From Nonomuraea typhae (GTDB taxonomy: Bacteria; Actinomycetota; Actinomycetes; Streptosporangiales; Streptosporangiaceae), in NCBI RefSeq assembly GCF_009760925.1, contig NZ_VRLV01000006.1, positions 124,001-188,000 on the forward strand: DNA of 64,000 bases, given 5' to 3'. The notes under the pieces were generated by a model. It was not told where the DNA came from. It saw only the letters and a list, made by a program, of their open reading frames with translations, and made no database searches. This document shows, piece after piece, positions 17,185 to 25,862 of this stretch. The stretch's first letter is position 1; each line of letters starts with the position of its first letter. The position numbers and the translations under genes were made by a program.

Positions 17185-17573
17185 ATGAAGACCCGTGAAC
17201 TCGGACCACTGCAGGTGCCCGCGACGCCTACGGCGCGGACGGGCACAACGAGCGGCTGATCGGCCGGGTGATCAAGGATCGGCGGGACGAGGTGGTCGTG
17301 GCCACCAGGTTCGGGCCGGCGATCCCGGACGGGGAGGCACGGCGGCCCTTCCCGGTCGGGTTCAAGTTCGGGGAGTTGCAGGTCAACGCCGAGCCCCGGA
17401 TGGTGCGCCGCTACGCCGAGCGCAGCCTGCGCAACCTGGGCACCGACGTGATCGACCTGTACTACCTGCACTACCCCGACCCCGGGGTGCCGATCGAGGA
17501 GACCGCCGGGGCGATGGCCGGCCTGGTGAAGGACGGGCTGATCCGGCACGTCGAGGGCCGCCCGCTGCGCTGA
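17185..17573 (+). pseudogene. aldo/keto reductase remnant (internal deletion and truncation)
   Basis: ATG at 17185 opens a typical AKR N-terminus (MKTRELGPLQVPA), which then jumps, in another frame, to DAYGADGHNERLIGRVIK near 17223. An intact AKR would have ~40-50 residues between these parts, including the catalytic Asp and Tyr region. The second part continues through the conserved VVVATRFG, YAERSLRNLG and DVIDLYYLHYPDP segments and stops at 17573 after KDGLIRHVEG, about halfway through a normal ~330-residue AKR. With a frameshifted deletion and a lost C-terminal half it cannot be functional. Confidence 0.85.
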
Positions 17574-17636
17574 CCGGGAGAACACTGGGGGAATCTTCCG
17601 CATAAAACCGGAAATTTCCCGATATCGTCTGGCCGC

Positions 17637-18407
17637 ATGGGGGAATCACTCGACATTCGATCCGTGCCCAACCTGCGGGACATCGGCGGCCTGGCCACCG
17701 CCGACGGCCGTAAGGTCCGCACCGCTCTCGCCTTCCGCTCCGGAGCCCTCGACCGCCTGGACGAGCACGAGAGCCGCAGACTGTACGAGGCCGGGATCCG
17801 CACGGTCTGCGACATGCGCACCGCCACGGAACGCGCCGAACAGCCCGACCGCCTGGCCGACGACACCACCTACCTGGTCCTGGACGTCCAGCGCAGCGGC
17901 GGTCACGGCGCCGACATCGCCGCCCTGTTCACCTCTCCGGCCGCCGCGGAGGCCCTGCGCTCGCCGGCGGCCGCGGAAACCTTCCTGGTGAAGGTCTACC
18001 GCGCCTTCATCACCACCCAGGACGCCCACGAGGCGTACGGCGACCTGATGCGCGCCCTGGCCAGGCCCGGCACCCTGTTCCACTGCACCGCGGGCAAGGA
18101 CCGCACCGGCTGGGGCGCCGCCCTCCTGCTCACCCTGCTGGGCGTGGACCGGGAGAACGTCATGGCCGACTACCTGGCCAGCAACGACCACCTGGCGGCG
18201 ATGGCCGACGTGGTCTACGACCTGGCCGCCCAGCACGGCATCGACCGCGAACTGGTCCGCCCGCTCATGGAGGTCCGCGAGGTCTACCTCAACGCCGCCT
18301 TCGACCAGGTCAACACCACATTCGGCGATTTTTCCACCTATGTGCGGCAGGCCCTCCAGCTCACGGAACCCGACGTCCAGGCTCTCCGCGACCTTTACCT
18401 GCACTGA
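17637..18407 (+). CDS. tyrosine-protein phosphatase (PTP_3/DSP-like)
   Basis: 256 residues. The signature HCTAGKDRTG (Cys150 nucleophile, Arg156) and the N-terminal NLRDIGGL and FRSGALDRL motifs are typical of bacterial atypical phosphatases related to Mycobacterium PtpB and to inositol/lipid phosphatases. Cytoplasmic; it removes phosphate from tyrosine or from phosphoinositide-like substrates. No obvious operon partner. Confidence 0.9.
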   Translation: MGESLDIRSVPNLRDIGGLATADGRKVRTALAFRSGALDRLDEHESRRLYEAGIRTVCDMRTATERAEQPDRLADDTTYLVLDVQRSGGHGADIAALFTSPAAAEALRSPAAAETFLVKVYRAFITTQDAHEAYGDLMRALARPGTLFHCTAGKDRTGWGAALLLTLLGVDRENVMADYLASNDHLAAMADVVYDLAAQHGIDRELVRPLMEVREVYLNAAFDQVNTTFGDFSTYVRQALQLTEPDVQALRDLYLH

Positions 18408-18446
18408 CCGGTACCTGCACTGACCGGGGCCGAGCCGGGGATGCGC

Positions 18447-20672
18447 TCATCGCACGATCTCCACCGGCACCGGCGCGTCCACCTCGATCTCCGCCCCTTC
18501 CACCCGCACCTCGACCAGCCCGTACGGCGTGGGCACCGCACCGCGCGCCCACGCCAGATCCCCCAGCCGAGGCGCCACCCGCACCTTCGCGTACCCGGGC
18601 TCCCCCGGCGTGATCCCCAAGGTGTGGACAAGCAGGTCACGCGCCGGCGTGGCCGACCACCCGTGACAGTACGACCCCCCTTCCCAGCACTCACGGAAGG
18701 TCCCGGCGCTCATCAACCCAGTCCACTCCCTGCACAACCCGGCAATCGCCCCAGAGGCTCCCAACAGGGCCAGAGCATCGTGAACCACATACCGGAAGAA
18801 CGGCTGCGCCCCCACCACCTGTGACGAGACATCCCAGTCCGGCAACGCCCGCGCGCTGACCGGATCGGTGGAGATGGGCCCGTCCCGATCCGCCCCCCGG
18901 GCCCCCATCGGACTCCGGGTGAACATCGCGGCCCGATCCAGCAGAAACGAGCGAAGAACCGGATACCGCGCCAAGGGCACCAGCCCGGCGCACACCGCCG
19001 CGGCGGCCGTGTGTTCGCTGACCGCCCCGGTCAGCAGGTGGTCACGGTAGGCGCCACGCCGTACGTCCCAGAAGACCTCGAACCCGCGCGCCAGAGCGGC
19101 GTGCAGGTCGCGCGCCCACAACGCCCGCCCGAGGTCGCCGAGCCACTCCGCCATCTCCGCGAAGTCGGCCAGAGCCCGCCCCCACAGCGCATTCAAGGCG
19201 GCACTGGTCCCGCGCACCTGCACCGGCGACCAGTCGATCAGCACCCATCCGGTCACCTCGTGCACCAGCCCGTCGGCGCCGCGGAAGGGCAGGAACCACC
19301 GCAGCACCCCTTCCGCCACCCCCATGAGCGAGCCGACCAGCGAACGATCGCCGGTGTACCGATAGAGGTTGTGCACGGACCTGATCCAGTGCAGCGACCA
19401 GTCGGGGATCGTGGGCAGGCCGGGGTCGGCGAAGTCCCCGGCGGCCACCATGGGCAGCATGCCGTCCGGTCTGGGCTGCGCGGCGAGGACCGGGTGGTGG
19501 CGGGCCAGGCTCCAGTCGGGGTTGGTGACCAGGTCGACGGATTGGTGGACGACGGAGTCGCCGGTCCAGGCGCGCTGCTCGCGGGTGGGGCAGTCGATGT
19601 AGGCGTCGTGCGCGGTCAGGTCCACGGTGCGCAGGCCCGCCTGGAAGACGGCGTCGAGCGTGGGGTCGGAGCAGGTGAAGTACGGCCCGGCCGGGCGGGG
19701 CCGGAGCCGTTCGACGACCGAGACGGAGGTCACCGAGGCGCCGCCGGACACCTCCAGCACGGCGTAGCGGCCGCCCGCCGGGTCGCCCATCTCGAAGACG
19801 TCGTCCGTGCCGCGCAGCGTGTAGCTGAACCGGGTGGCGATCTCCAGCCCGGCAGGGGTGACGACCTCCGCGAGAGCGCCGCTGACGGTCGAACCCTCCG
19901 GCCCCTGTACGGCCAGCCGCAGCGTCCCGCTCACCACCCGCCCGAAGTCGGCCACCAGGCCGGCCCCCACGACGGCCTGCCGTACCTCGGCCGTCGGCGG
20001 GGGCAGCGGCCGGGCCAGGAGCGGGCCGAACGGGTCGGAGGGCGGGCGGGAGTCGGGTTCGCCGCCGACCACGGCCCGTGCCTCGAGGACGCGGGCGGGC
20101 TGCCAGGCGCTGTCGTCGTGGCCGGGCAGCGTCCACGACGGATCGAACGCGCGGGCGTCGAAGATCTCCGGAAGCTGGGAGAGCAGGTGGTGCCGGGGCG
20201 CGGCCGGGGTCCAGGCGGGGGAGTCGTGGCAGAGCCAGGTGGCGTCGGTGGCCAGCCATTCTGGGCCCAGCAGCAGTTCGGCGACCAGGCAGCCGCCGCC
20301 GAGGGTGAACGTCGGCGGCGACGGTTCCCACCACGGGGTGGCGTGGCCGTAGAAGCGGGCCAGGACGGCCACGGTGTTGCGGCCAGGGCGCAGGGCGGGG
20401 GCGGCGTCGCCGTGGTCGTAGTACAGGGTGCGCGGGCCGTGCCGCACGGGGCCGCGGGCCAGCTCGGCGCCGTTGACGTAGAGGACGTAGCGGGAGTCGG
20501 CCGTCACCCGGAACGGCGCGCTCTCCGGGACGGCCGGGAGGGTGAAGCTGCGCCGGAACATCACCCGCCGGTCGTACGCCTCCGGCAGCAGCGCGCCGCG
20601 CGCGGCCGGGTGGATCGCCGGGCGGGGTGACCAGATCCACCGGCCACGCCACCTACCGGGCGGAAAGGGCAT
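18447..20672 (-). CDS. alpha-L-rhamnosidase-like glycoside hydrolase (GH78 type)
   Basis: 741 residues with AGGAGGGAG upstream of the start. An N-terminal beta-sandwich region (~20-180; Arg-Tyr-Val-Leu-Tyr-Val-Asn carbohydrate-binding-like strand) precedes a catalytic (alpha/alpha)6 barrel marked by DCPTREQRAWTGDS near residue 360, the equivalent of the GH78 DCPQRDER-type motif, and a C-terminal beta domain. No signal peptide, so it acts on imported substrate. It overlaps the symporter gene by 20 bases, so the pair forms a transport-hydrolysis operon. Some proteins of this shape act on other sugars. Confidence 0.85.
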   Translation of the reverse strand: MPFPPGRWRGRWIWSPRPAIHPAARGALLPEAYDRRVMFRRSFTLPAVPESAPFRVTADSRYVLYVNGAELARGPVRHGPRTLYYDHGDAAPALRPGRNTVAVLARFYGHATPWWEPSPPTFTLGGGCLVAELLLGPEWLATDATWLCHDSPAWTPAAPRHHLLSQLPEIFDARAFDPSWTLPGHDDSAWQPARVLEARAVVGGEPDSRPPSDPFGPLLARPLPPPTAEVRQAVVGAGLVADFGRVVSGTLRLAVQGPEGSTVSGALAEVVTPAGLEIATRFSYTLRGTDDVFEMGDPAGGRYAVLEVSGGASVTSVSVVERLRPRPAGPYFTCSDPTLDAVFQAGLRTVDLTAHDAYIDCPTREQRAWTGDSVVHQSVDLVTNPDWSLARHHPVLAAQPRPDGMLPMVAAGDFADPGLPTIPDWSLHWIRSVHNLYRYTGDRSLVGSLMGVAEGVLRWFLPFRGADGLVHEVTGWVLIDWSPVQVRGTSAALNALWGRALADFAEMAEWLGDLGRALWARDLHAALARGFEVFWDVRRGAYRDHLLTGAVSEHTAAAAVCAGLVPLARYPVLRSFLLDRAAMFTRSPMGARGADRDGPISTDPVSARALPDWDVSSQVVGAQPFFRYVVHDALALLGASGAIAGLCREWTGLMSAGTFRECWEGGSYCHGWSATPARDLLVHTLGITPGEPGYAKVRVAPRLGDLAWARGAVPTPYGLVEVRVEGAEIEVDAPVPVEIVR

Positions 20673-21993
20673 CGGACTCCCTCCTGAGTGCCAGCTCGCC
20701 GGCCACCCGCGTGGCCAATTGCCGGGAGATGGGGTACAGGGCGAAGACCAGCGCGGCCAGCAGCGCCAGCGCGCCGGGCAGCAGCGACTGGGCCAGCACG
20801 ATGCCGTGCAGGCCGCCGGCGGTCTGCTCCTGGCCGGCCAGGTAGCCGGTGAGCGCGAGCGTGTAGCCGGTCAGCGCCGCGCCGATCCCGCCGCCGGCCT
20901 TGGCGGCGAACGAGCCGAGCGAGGCCATCGCGCCTTCGACGCGGTAGCCGTGCCGCCATTCGACGTAGTCCACGAGCTCGGCCACGACCACGTAGATCAT
21001 GGTGAGCGCGCCGCCGCCGCCGAACGCGGTCAGGCCGAGCGCCGCCAGGGCCATCGGCCAGCCGGTGGCGGGGATGACCAGGATCGTGCCGATGGCCGCC
21101 GCCTCCAGCACGAGGGCGCCGATGAACGTGGCCTTGTAGCCGAAGAAGCGCGCCAGCCAGGGGAAGACGATCGTGCCGAGGGCGGTCGGGATCACCGTGG
21201 CCAGCGCGGCCACGCCGATCAGGCTCCGGTCGCCGACGAAGTAGGTGAAGTAGTAGGCCATGCCCGCGCTGCGCGCCCCTCCGGCCGCGGTCAGCGCCAC
21301 GACGGTGCCGAGCAGGACGAGCACCGCCCGGTTGGCCCCGAGCATCCTGGCCAGGTCCCGCCAGCCGTACCGCTCCTCGCGCAGCGGCGTGACCCGCTCG
21401 CGCACCTTGGCCGCGGCGAGCGCGGTGAACAGCAGGGAGACGGCGGCGACGCCGATCACGAACGCCGGCCAGCCGAGGCGGTCGGCCAGCGGCAGGGCCA
21501 CCGCGGTGAGGACGGCGCCGCCGAACAGGTAGGCGAACGCCTTGATGCCCGACAGCAGGCGGCGGTCGGCAGGGTCGGTGGCCATGGCCGGGATGAGCGA
21601 GTTGAGCGGGATGTCCATGAGGTCGAAGGCGAAGCCCCACAGCAGGTACGCGATCCAGATCGCGGCCAGCGGCGCGGGCGACCACGCCGGGGCCAGGAAG
21701 AGCGCGACGAAGCTGACCGCCCCGATGCCACCGCCGACCAGCAGATAGGTGCGGAAGCGGCCCCACCGGGTGACCGGAAGATGGTCGACCACGTAGCCCA
21801 TCACGGGGTCGCTGACGCCGTCGACGATGCGCGCGACGAGGAAGAGCGTGCCCACCGCGGCGGCGGCCAGGCCGATCTCGTCCGTCAGATAGATCAGCAG
21901 GAACGCGTTGATCGTCGTGCTGAACACGATGTTGCCCACATTGCCGGCGAAGAAGCTCGCCTTCTCCACCAGCCCTACCCTGGCCGTTGTCAT
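20653..21993 (-). CDS. GPH-family sugar:cation symporter (MFS)
   Basis: 446 residues, ~12 helices. Features of the glycoside-pentoside-hexuronide symporters: an N-terminal VGLVEKASFFAGNVGNI and a DPVMGYVVDH segment in the loop before helix 3, which in MelB-like proteins couples cation binding. First gene of the operon with the rhamnosidase, so it most likely brings in a rhamnoside or related oligosaccharide. Its start lies only 15 bases from the divergent regulator. Confidence 0.85.
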   Translation of the reverse strand: MTTARVGLVEKASFFAGNVGNIVFSTTINAFLLIYLTDEIGLAAAAVGTLFLVARIVDGVSDPVMGYVVDHLPVTRWGRFRTYLLVGGGIGAVSFVALFLAPAWSPAPLAAIWIAYLLWGFAFDLMDIPLNSLIPAMATDPADRRLLSGIKAFAYLFGGAVLTAVALPLADRLGWPAFVIGVAAVSLLFTALAAAKVRERVTPLREERYGWRDLARMLGANRAVLVLLGTVVALTAAGGARSAGMAYYFTYFVGDRSLIGVAALATVIPTALGTIVFPWLARFFGYKATFIGALVLEAAAIGTILVIPATGWPMALAALGLTAFGGGGALTMIYVVVAELVDYVEWRHGYRVEGAMASLGSFAAKAGGGIGAALTGYTLALTGYLAGQEQTAGGLHGIVLAQSLLPGALALLAALVFALYPISRQLATRVAGELALRRESDALSAR

Positions 21994-22008
21994 GCGTTAC
22001 ATAGTTGA

Positions 22009-23199
22009 ATGGCCGGACCGTGGAATCCATTGGAGCGATACGCAGAGTTCATTGTGACCGGTGACAACGAGCTGACGATCGGCGGCGAGCCGGTGCACCG
22101 CCGGCTGGCGCGCGAGCGGGCCCGGCTGGCCGGGGTGCTCGTGGCCCGGCTGACGGCCGAGGTCGAGCAGTACCGCGAGCTGCCGGCCGGGGAACTGGCC
22201 CACGACCTCGTCATGGTCGTCGAGGAGAACCTTCTGGCACTGGCACGGGCCCTGCGCGACCGCGCGGTCCCCGCCGACCCCGGCGGGCGGGTGACCGAGA
22301 CCGCGATCAGAGGCGCCCAGCAGGGCATGCCGCCCGGCGCCCTCGTCGCCGCCTACCACCTGGCCTTCGCCGAGACCTGGCGGGCGCTGACCGCCCACGC
22401 CCGGCCCGAGGACCTGCCCGACGTGCTGGCCTGCACCGAGCTGATCCTCGCCTACACGCGCCGGGTCACCGAGGTGGTGACCGCCGCCTACTTCGACGAA
22501 CGCGGCAGGGTGTCGGCCGAGGAGCGCGACGAGCGGCACCGGCTGCTGTCCGCGCTGCTCAACGGCCAGCATGTGGAGGGCCTGGCCCCCGCCTACACGG
22601 TCGTCTGCCTGACGGCGGGCGACGGCGGCGCCCTGGCCACGCGGCGCAAGCTGCACCGCATCGAACGCGAACTCGAGGCGTTCGCGCCGGGCACGCTCTT
22701 CGACCGCCCGGCGGGCGCCGCGCTCCTGCCGTGGTCCGGCCCGTGGGAGCGCCTGGAACACCTCGTCGTACGGCTGGCGGAGGCGGCCAGGAGCCCGGTG
22801 ACGGCCGCCGCCGCGCTCGCCGTGCCCGCGGAGGTGCCGGAGCGGCTGCGCCAGACCCGCGAGGTGCTGGAGGTGGCCGGCTGGTTCGGCCGCGGCCCGG
22901 GCCTGTACCGGTTGTCGGACGTGCTGCTGGAGTACCAGCTCACCCGCCCGACCGCCGCCTCCCGCGAGCTGGCCGCCCTCCTGGACCCGCTGGACGCCCA
23001 CCCGGAGCTGCTGGCCACGCTGGCGGCCCACCTGCGCTGCGGCCGCTCCCGCCGGGCCACCGCGCGGGCGCTGCACCTGCACCCGAACACCGTGGATTAC
23101 CGCCTCAGGAGGGTCGCCGCCCTGACCGGCCTGGACCCCGCCGACGACGCCCACGTCCAGCGCGTCGGCGCGGCCCTGGCCGCCAGGATGAGCCGCTAA
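22009..23199 (+). CDS. PucR/CdaR-type transcriptional regulator
   Basis: 396 residues; C-terminal HTH with RATARALHLHPNTVDYRLRRV. The rest resembles the N-terminal part of PucR-like proteins of this order. Divergent from the symporter/rhamnosidase operon with only 15 bases between start codons, which indicates both promoters overlap coding DNA or the real start is downstream (GTG at 22054). Likely local regulator of the sugar operon. The final four bases overlap the convergent secDF gene. Confidence 0.87.
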   Translation: MAGPWNPLERYAEFIVTGDNELTIGGEPVHRRLARERARLAGVLVARLTAEVEQYRELPAGELAHDLVMVVEENLLALARALRDRAVPADPGGRVTETAIRGAQQGMPPGALVAAYHLAFAETWRALTAHARPEDLPDVLACTELILAYTRRVTEVVTAAYFDERGRVSAEERDERHRLLSALLNGQHVEGLAPAYTVVCLTAGDGGALATRRKLHRIERELEAFAPGTLFDRPAGAALLPWSGPWERLEHLVVRLAEAARSPVTAAAALAVPAEVPERLRQTREVLEVAGWFGRGPGLYRLSDVLLEYQLTRPTAASRELAALLDPLDAHPELLATLAAHLRCGRSRRATARALHLHPNTVDYRLRRVAALTGLDPADDAHVQRVGAALAARMSR

Positions 23200-25448
23200 A
23201 CCACGGCCCCCGACCCCTCCCTGGTACGGCGGGCACGCGGCTTGGGCGGCTCCGGCGGCGCCTTCTTGCTGCGCCGCTCCAGCTCGATAGCCGCGGGCCC
23301 GGCGACGAACGACGACGACAGCGTGCCCACGACGATGCCGATGAGCAGCGCGATCGCGAAGTCCCGCAGCGAGTCGCCGCCGAAGAACGCCAGCGCGGCC
23401 AGGATGAACAGCGCGCCGAGCCCGGTGTTGACGGTCCGCGGCACGGTCTGCAGGATCGCCCCGTTCACCACCTGCGCGAACGGCGCCGCGCGCTGGGCCG
23501 TCCACATCTCCCGCACCCGGTCGAACACCACCACCTTGTCGTTCATCGAGTACCCCACGATCGTGAGCATGGCCGCCAGGAACACCCCGTCGATCGGCTT
23601 GCCCATCCAGGCGAAGGCACCCAGTACCACGGCGGCGTCCACGAACAGGGCGGCCACCGCCGCCACGCCGAACGTCCACCGGAAGCGCACGGCCAGGTAG
23701 CCGAGCTGCATGGCCAGCGCCACCGCGAGCGCGATCAGGGCGTTGCGCCGCAGTTCCTCGCCGAGGGACGGGCCGATCAGCTCCTCGCGCTGCTTGGTGA
23801 CCCCGTCGCCCAGCGCCTGCTGGATCCTCGCCACGTCGTCGCCGCTGATCTGCCCGGTCCGCACCGAGATGGCGTTGCCGGCCGACTGCACGACCGCGTT
23901 GGGGAAGCCCGCCTCGGCGACGAGCTTCCTGGCCGCGTCGGCCGTGACCGGCCTGCTGGTGGCGAACTCCACGATGCGCCCGCCGGTGAACTCGACGCCG
24001 AAGTTCAGCCCCTTGACGGCCAGCCCGGCGAAGGCCACGGCCAGCAGGCCCACGGCCACCGCCGACCAGAGGCGGCGCCGGCCCATCAGGTCCGGGTTGC
24101 GCGCGGTGAGCCAGATCCGGATCCGGCCCACCGAGCCGAGGCCGGAGACCTTCGGCGGCACCCGGTCGATGATCCATTGCGCCAGCACGCGGGTGATCAG
24201 CAGGGCGGAGACCAGCGAGGCCAGCACGCCGATCGAGAGCGTCACGCCGAAGCCCTTGACCGGCCCGGACGCCAGCCAGAACAGCAGCCCGGCGGCGATC
24301 AGAGTGGTGACGTTGGAGTCGGCGATGGCGCTCCAGGCGTGCTTGAAGCCCCGGTTGAGGGCCTGGCCGAGCCCGGCCGCCTTGGGACCCTTGGCGCGGA
24401 TCGCGCCGGCGGCGCCGTACTCCTCCCGGGCTCGCTCGAAGACCAGCACGTTGGCGTCCACGGCCATGCCGATGGCCAGCACGAAACCGGCCAGGCCGGG
24501 CAGCGTGAGCGTGGCGCCCAGCGCCACGAGCGCGGCGTACGAGATGAGCGCGTAAACGGCCAGCGCGACGGCGGCGAGCAGGCCGACCAGCCGGTAGATC
24601 ACGATGATGAACACTGCGGTGAGCGCCACGCCGACGACGGCGGCCTTGGCGCTGGCGGTGATGGCGTCGGCGCCCAGCGTGGGGCCGACCGTGCGCTGCT
24701 CGACGACGGTCAGCGGCACCGGCAGCGACCCGCCCTTGATCAGCACGGACAGGTCGGTGGCCTCCTGCGCGGTGAAGTCGCCGGTGATCGTGGTACGGCC
24801 GCCGCTCTGGCCGGCCCGGCACGGCGTCTCCTGGACCACCCCGGGCGAGGAGATGATCTTGTTGTCGAGCACGATCGCCACGCGCCGCTTGGGATCGCCC
24901 ATCGGCTGGCAGGCGGCCTCGCCGGTCAGTTTCTGCCAGGCGGCGGGTTCGCGGAAGTCGACCGTGACGAACCATCCGGGGCCCTGCTGCGGGTCGGTGC
25001 GGGCCCCGGCGTCGGTGACGCCGTCGCCGCTGATGACGGCGGGCCCGAGCGCGAGCCGCTGCCCCTGCTCGTCCGGCAGGCCCTTGCCGGTGGTGTCCAC
25101 GCCCTCGACGGCGTGGAACGACAGCTGCGCGGTCCGCCCGATCACGTCGACGGCCTTGCGCGAGTCGAGCACGCCGGGCAGCTCGACGATGATCCGCTTC
25201 TCGCCGGAGCGGACCAGGGTGGGATCGACGACGCCGAGCGCGTCGGCGCGGCGCTGCAGCACCTGCACCGCCCGGTCGGTGGCGGCGGCGTCCGCCTTGA
25301 CGGTGGGCGTGTCGCCCGCCTCGAACACGAGCTGGGTGCCGCCGCGCAGGTCCAGCCCCAGCCGCGGCGACATGGTGAAAGCCAGGAACAACGAGGTCGC
25401 GATGACGGCCAGCGCCGCCACCGCACGCCACAAGGGCGCACGTTTCAT
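23196..25448 (-). CDS. secDF: fused SecD-SecF protein-export motor
   Basis: 750 residues from the ATG at 25448, which has GGAGG five bases away; an in-frame ATG at 25484 has no such site and lies in a hairpin loop. SecD half: LGLDLRGG near residue 33, periplasmic domain ~60-250, then GMAVDANVLVFERAREE near 322. SecF half: FGVEFTGG near 483 and GYSMNDKVVVFDR near 629. Twelve helices expected. It uses the proton gradient to help pull proteins across the membrane. In most high-GC actinomycetes secD and secF are separate genes beside yajC; this single fused gene lies elsewhere and is probably a second, conditional copy. Its start is controlled by the RNA structure described at 25454-25527. Confidence 0.93.
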   Translation of the reverse strand: MKRAPLWRAVAALAVIATSLFLAFTMSPRLGLDLRGGTQLVFEAGDTPTVKADAAATDRAVQVLQRRADALGVVDPTLVRSGEKRIIVELPGVLDSRKAVDVIGRTAQLSFHAVEGVDTTGKGLPDEQGQRLALGPAVISGDGVTDAGARTDPQQGPGWFVTVDFREPAAWQKLTGEAACQPMGDPKRRVAIVLDNKIISSPGVVQETPCRAGQSGGRTTITGDFTAQEATDLSVLIKGGSLPVPLTVVEQRTVGPTLGADAITASAKAAVVGVALTAVFIIVIYRLVGLLAAVALAVYALISYAALVALGATLTLPGLAGFVLAIGMAVDANVLVFERAREEYGAAGAIRAKGPKAAGLGQALNRGFKHAWSAIADSNVTTLIAAGLLFWLASGPVKGFGVTLSIGVLASLVSALLITRVLAQWIIDRVPPKVSGLGSVGRIRIWLTARNPDLMGRRRLWSAVAVGLLAVAFAGLAVKGLNFGVEFTGGRIVEFATSRPVTADAARKLVAEAGFPNAVVQSAGNAISVRTGQISGDDVARIQQALGDGVTKQREELIGPSLGEELRRNALIALAVALAMQLGYLAVRFRWTFGVAAVAALFVDAAVVLGAFAWMGKPIDGVFLAAMLTIVGYSMNDKVVVFDRVREMWTAQRAAPFAQVVNGAILQTVPRTVNTGLGALFILAALAFFGGDSLRDFAIALLIGIVVGTLSSSFVAGPAAIELERRSKKAPPEPPKPRARRTREGSGAVV

Positions 25449-25453
25449 GGGAG

Positions 25454-25527
25454 CCTCCACAGGCTTGACACCGAGGCGCCTCATGGGCGCCTCGGTCGGG
25501 AAAAAGGGACGTCAAACCCTGTGGAGG
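25454..25527 (-). promoter_or_regulatory. SD-sequestering mRNA hairpin upstream of secDF
   Basis: On the minus strand the bases coding LHRV-stop after the RAPP motif (CCTCCACAGG, at 25518-25527 plus strand) pair perfectly over 10 bp with the bases around the secDF Shine-Dalgarno site (plus strand CCTCCACAGG at 25454-25463 shows the complementary sequence). Five more pairs (TTGAC at 25465-25469 with GTCAA at 25511-25515) follow after a small bulge. Inside is a 10-bp perfect stem (25471-25480 with 25486-25495) with a 5-base loop. Folded, it hides GGAGG (25454-25458). A ribosome halted at RAPP covers about 12-16 bases downstream, exactly the 25518-25527 arm, and would free the site. The structure is read from the sequence; the switch is inferred by analogy with SecM/VemP/ApdA. 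Confidence 0.85.
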
Positions 25528-25862
25528 GGTGGCGCGCGGGCCGGGTGCGCCGTGCGCGGCCCGGTCTTCGGCGCGCGGTGCTCGCGGAGGGTCCGCGCCG
25601 TGCCGCGGGCCAGGCGTACCTCGTGCGCGCGTGCGGGAGGTACGGCGAGGCCGCCGAAGCCGTGGTGTGTGCCGGTGTCGGCCGCGGCCTTCGGCTTGAC
25701 CGGCTGGGGCGCGGCCTGCCGGTGCCCGCCGGGCTCGGCCGGTGCGATGGCCACCTGGGCGGAGATCGCCAGGACGTGCTGCGCGGGCAGCCCGCCGGCC
25801 AGGAAGATCGAGGACAGCACGAGGAGGAACGCGGTGGACAGCCGGCTCCTCATGCCGTTCAC
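25512..25862 (-). CDS. RAPP-type translation-arrest peptide (ApdA-like), secDF leader
   Basis: 116 residues from GTG at 25862, overlapping the TetR stop (GTGA); ATG at 25853 is the alternative. A hydrophobic export signal spans about residues 9-38 (STAFLLVLSSIFLAGGLP). After a Pro/Ala/Lys-rich linker the C-terminus reads PARAPPLHRV: R109-A110-P111-P112 encoded by CGC GCG CCA CCC at 25527-25538. RAPP is the stalling motif of ApdA (actinobacterial, upstream of secDF) and ApdP, where peptide-bond formation to the second Pro is blocked. Position next to secDF, signal sequence, motif and RNA structure agree. Pulling on the nascent chain by the Sec machinery is expected to release the stall. Homology beyond the motif cannot be tested here. 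Confidence 0.85.
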   Translation of the reverse strand: MNGMRSRLSTAFLLVLSSIFLAGGLPAQHVLAISAQVAIAPAEPGGHRQAAPQPVKPKAAADTGTHHGFGGLAVPPARAHEVRLARGTARTLREHRAPKTGPRTAHPARAPPLHRV

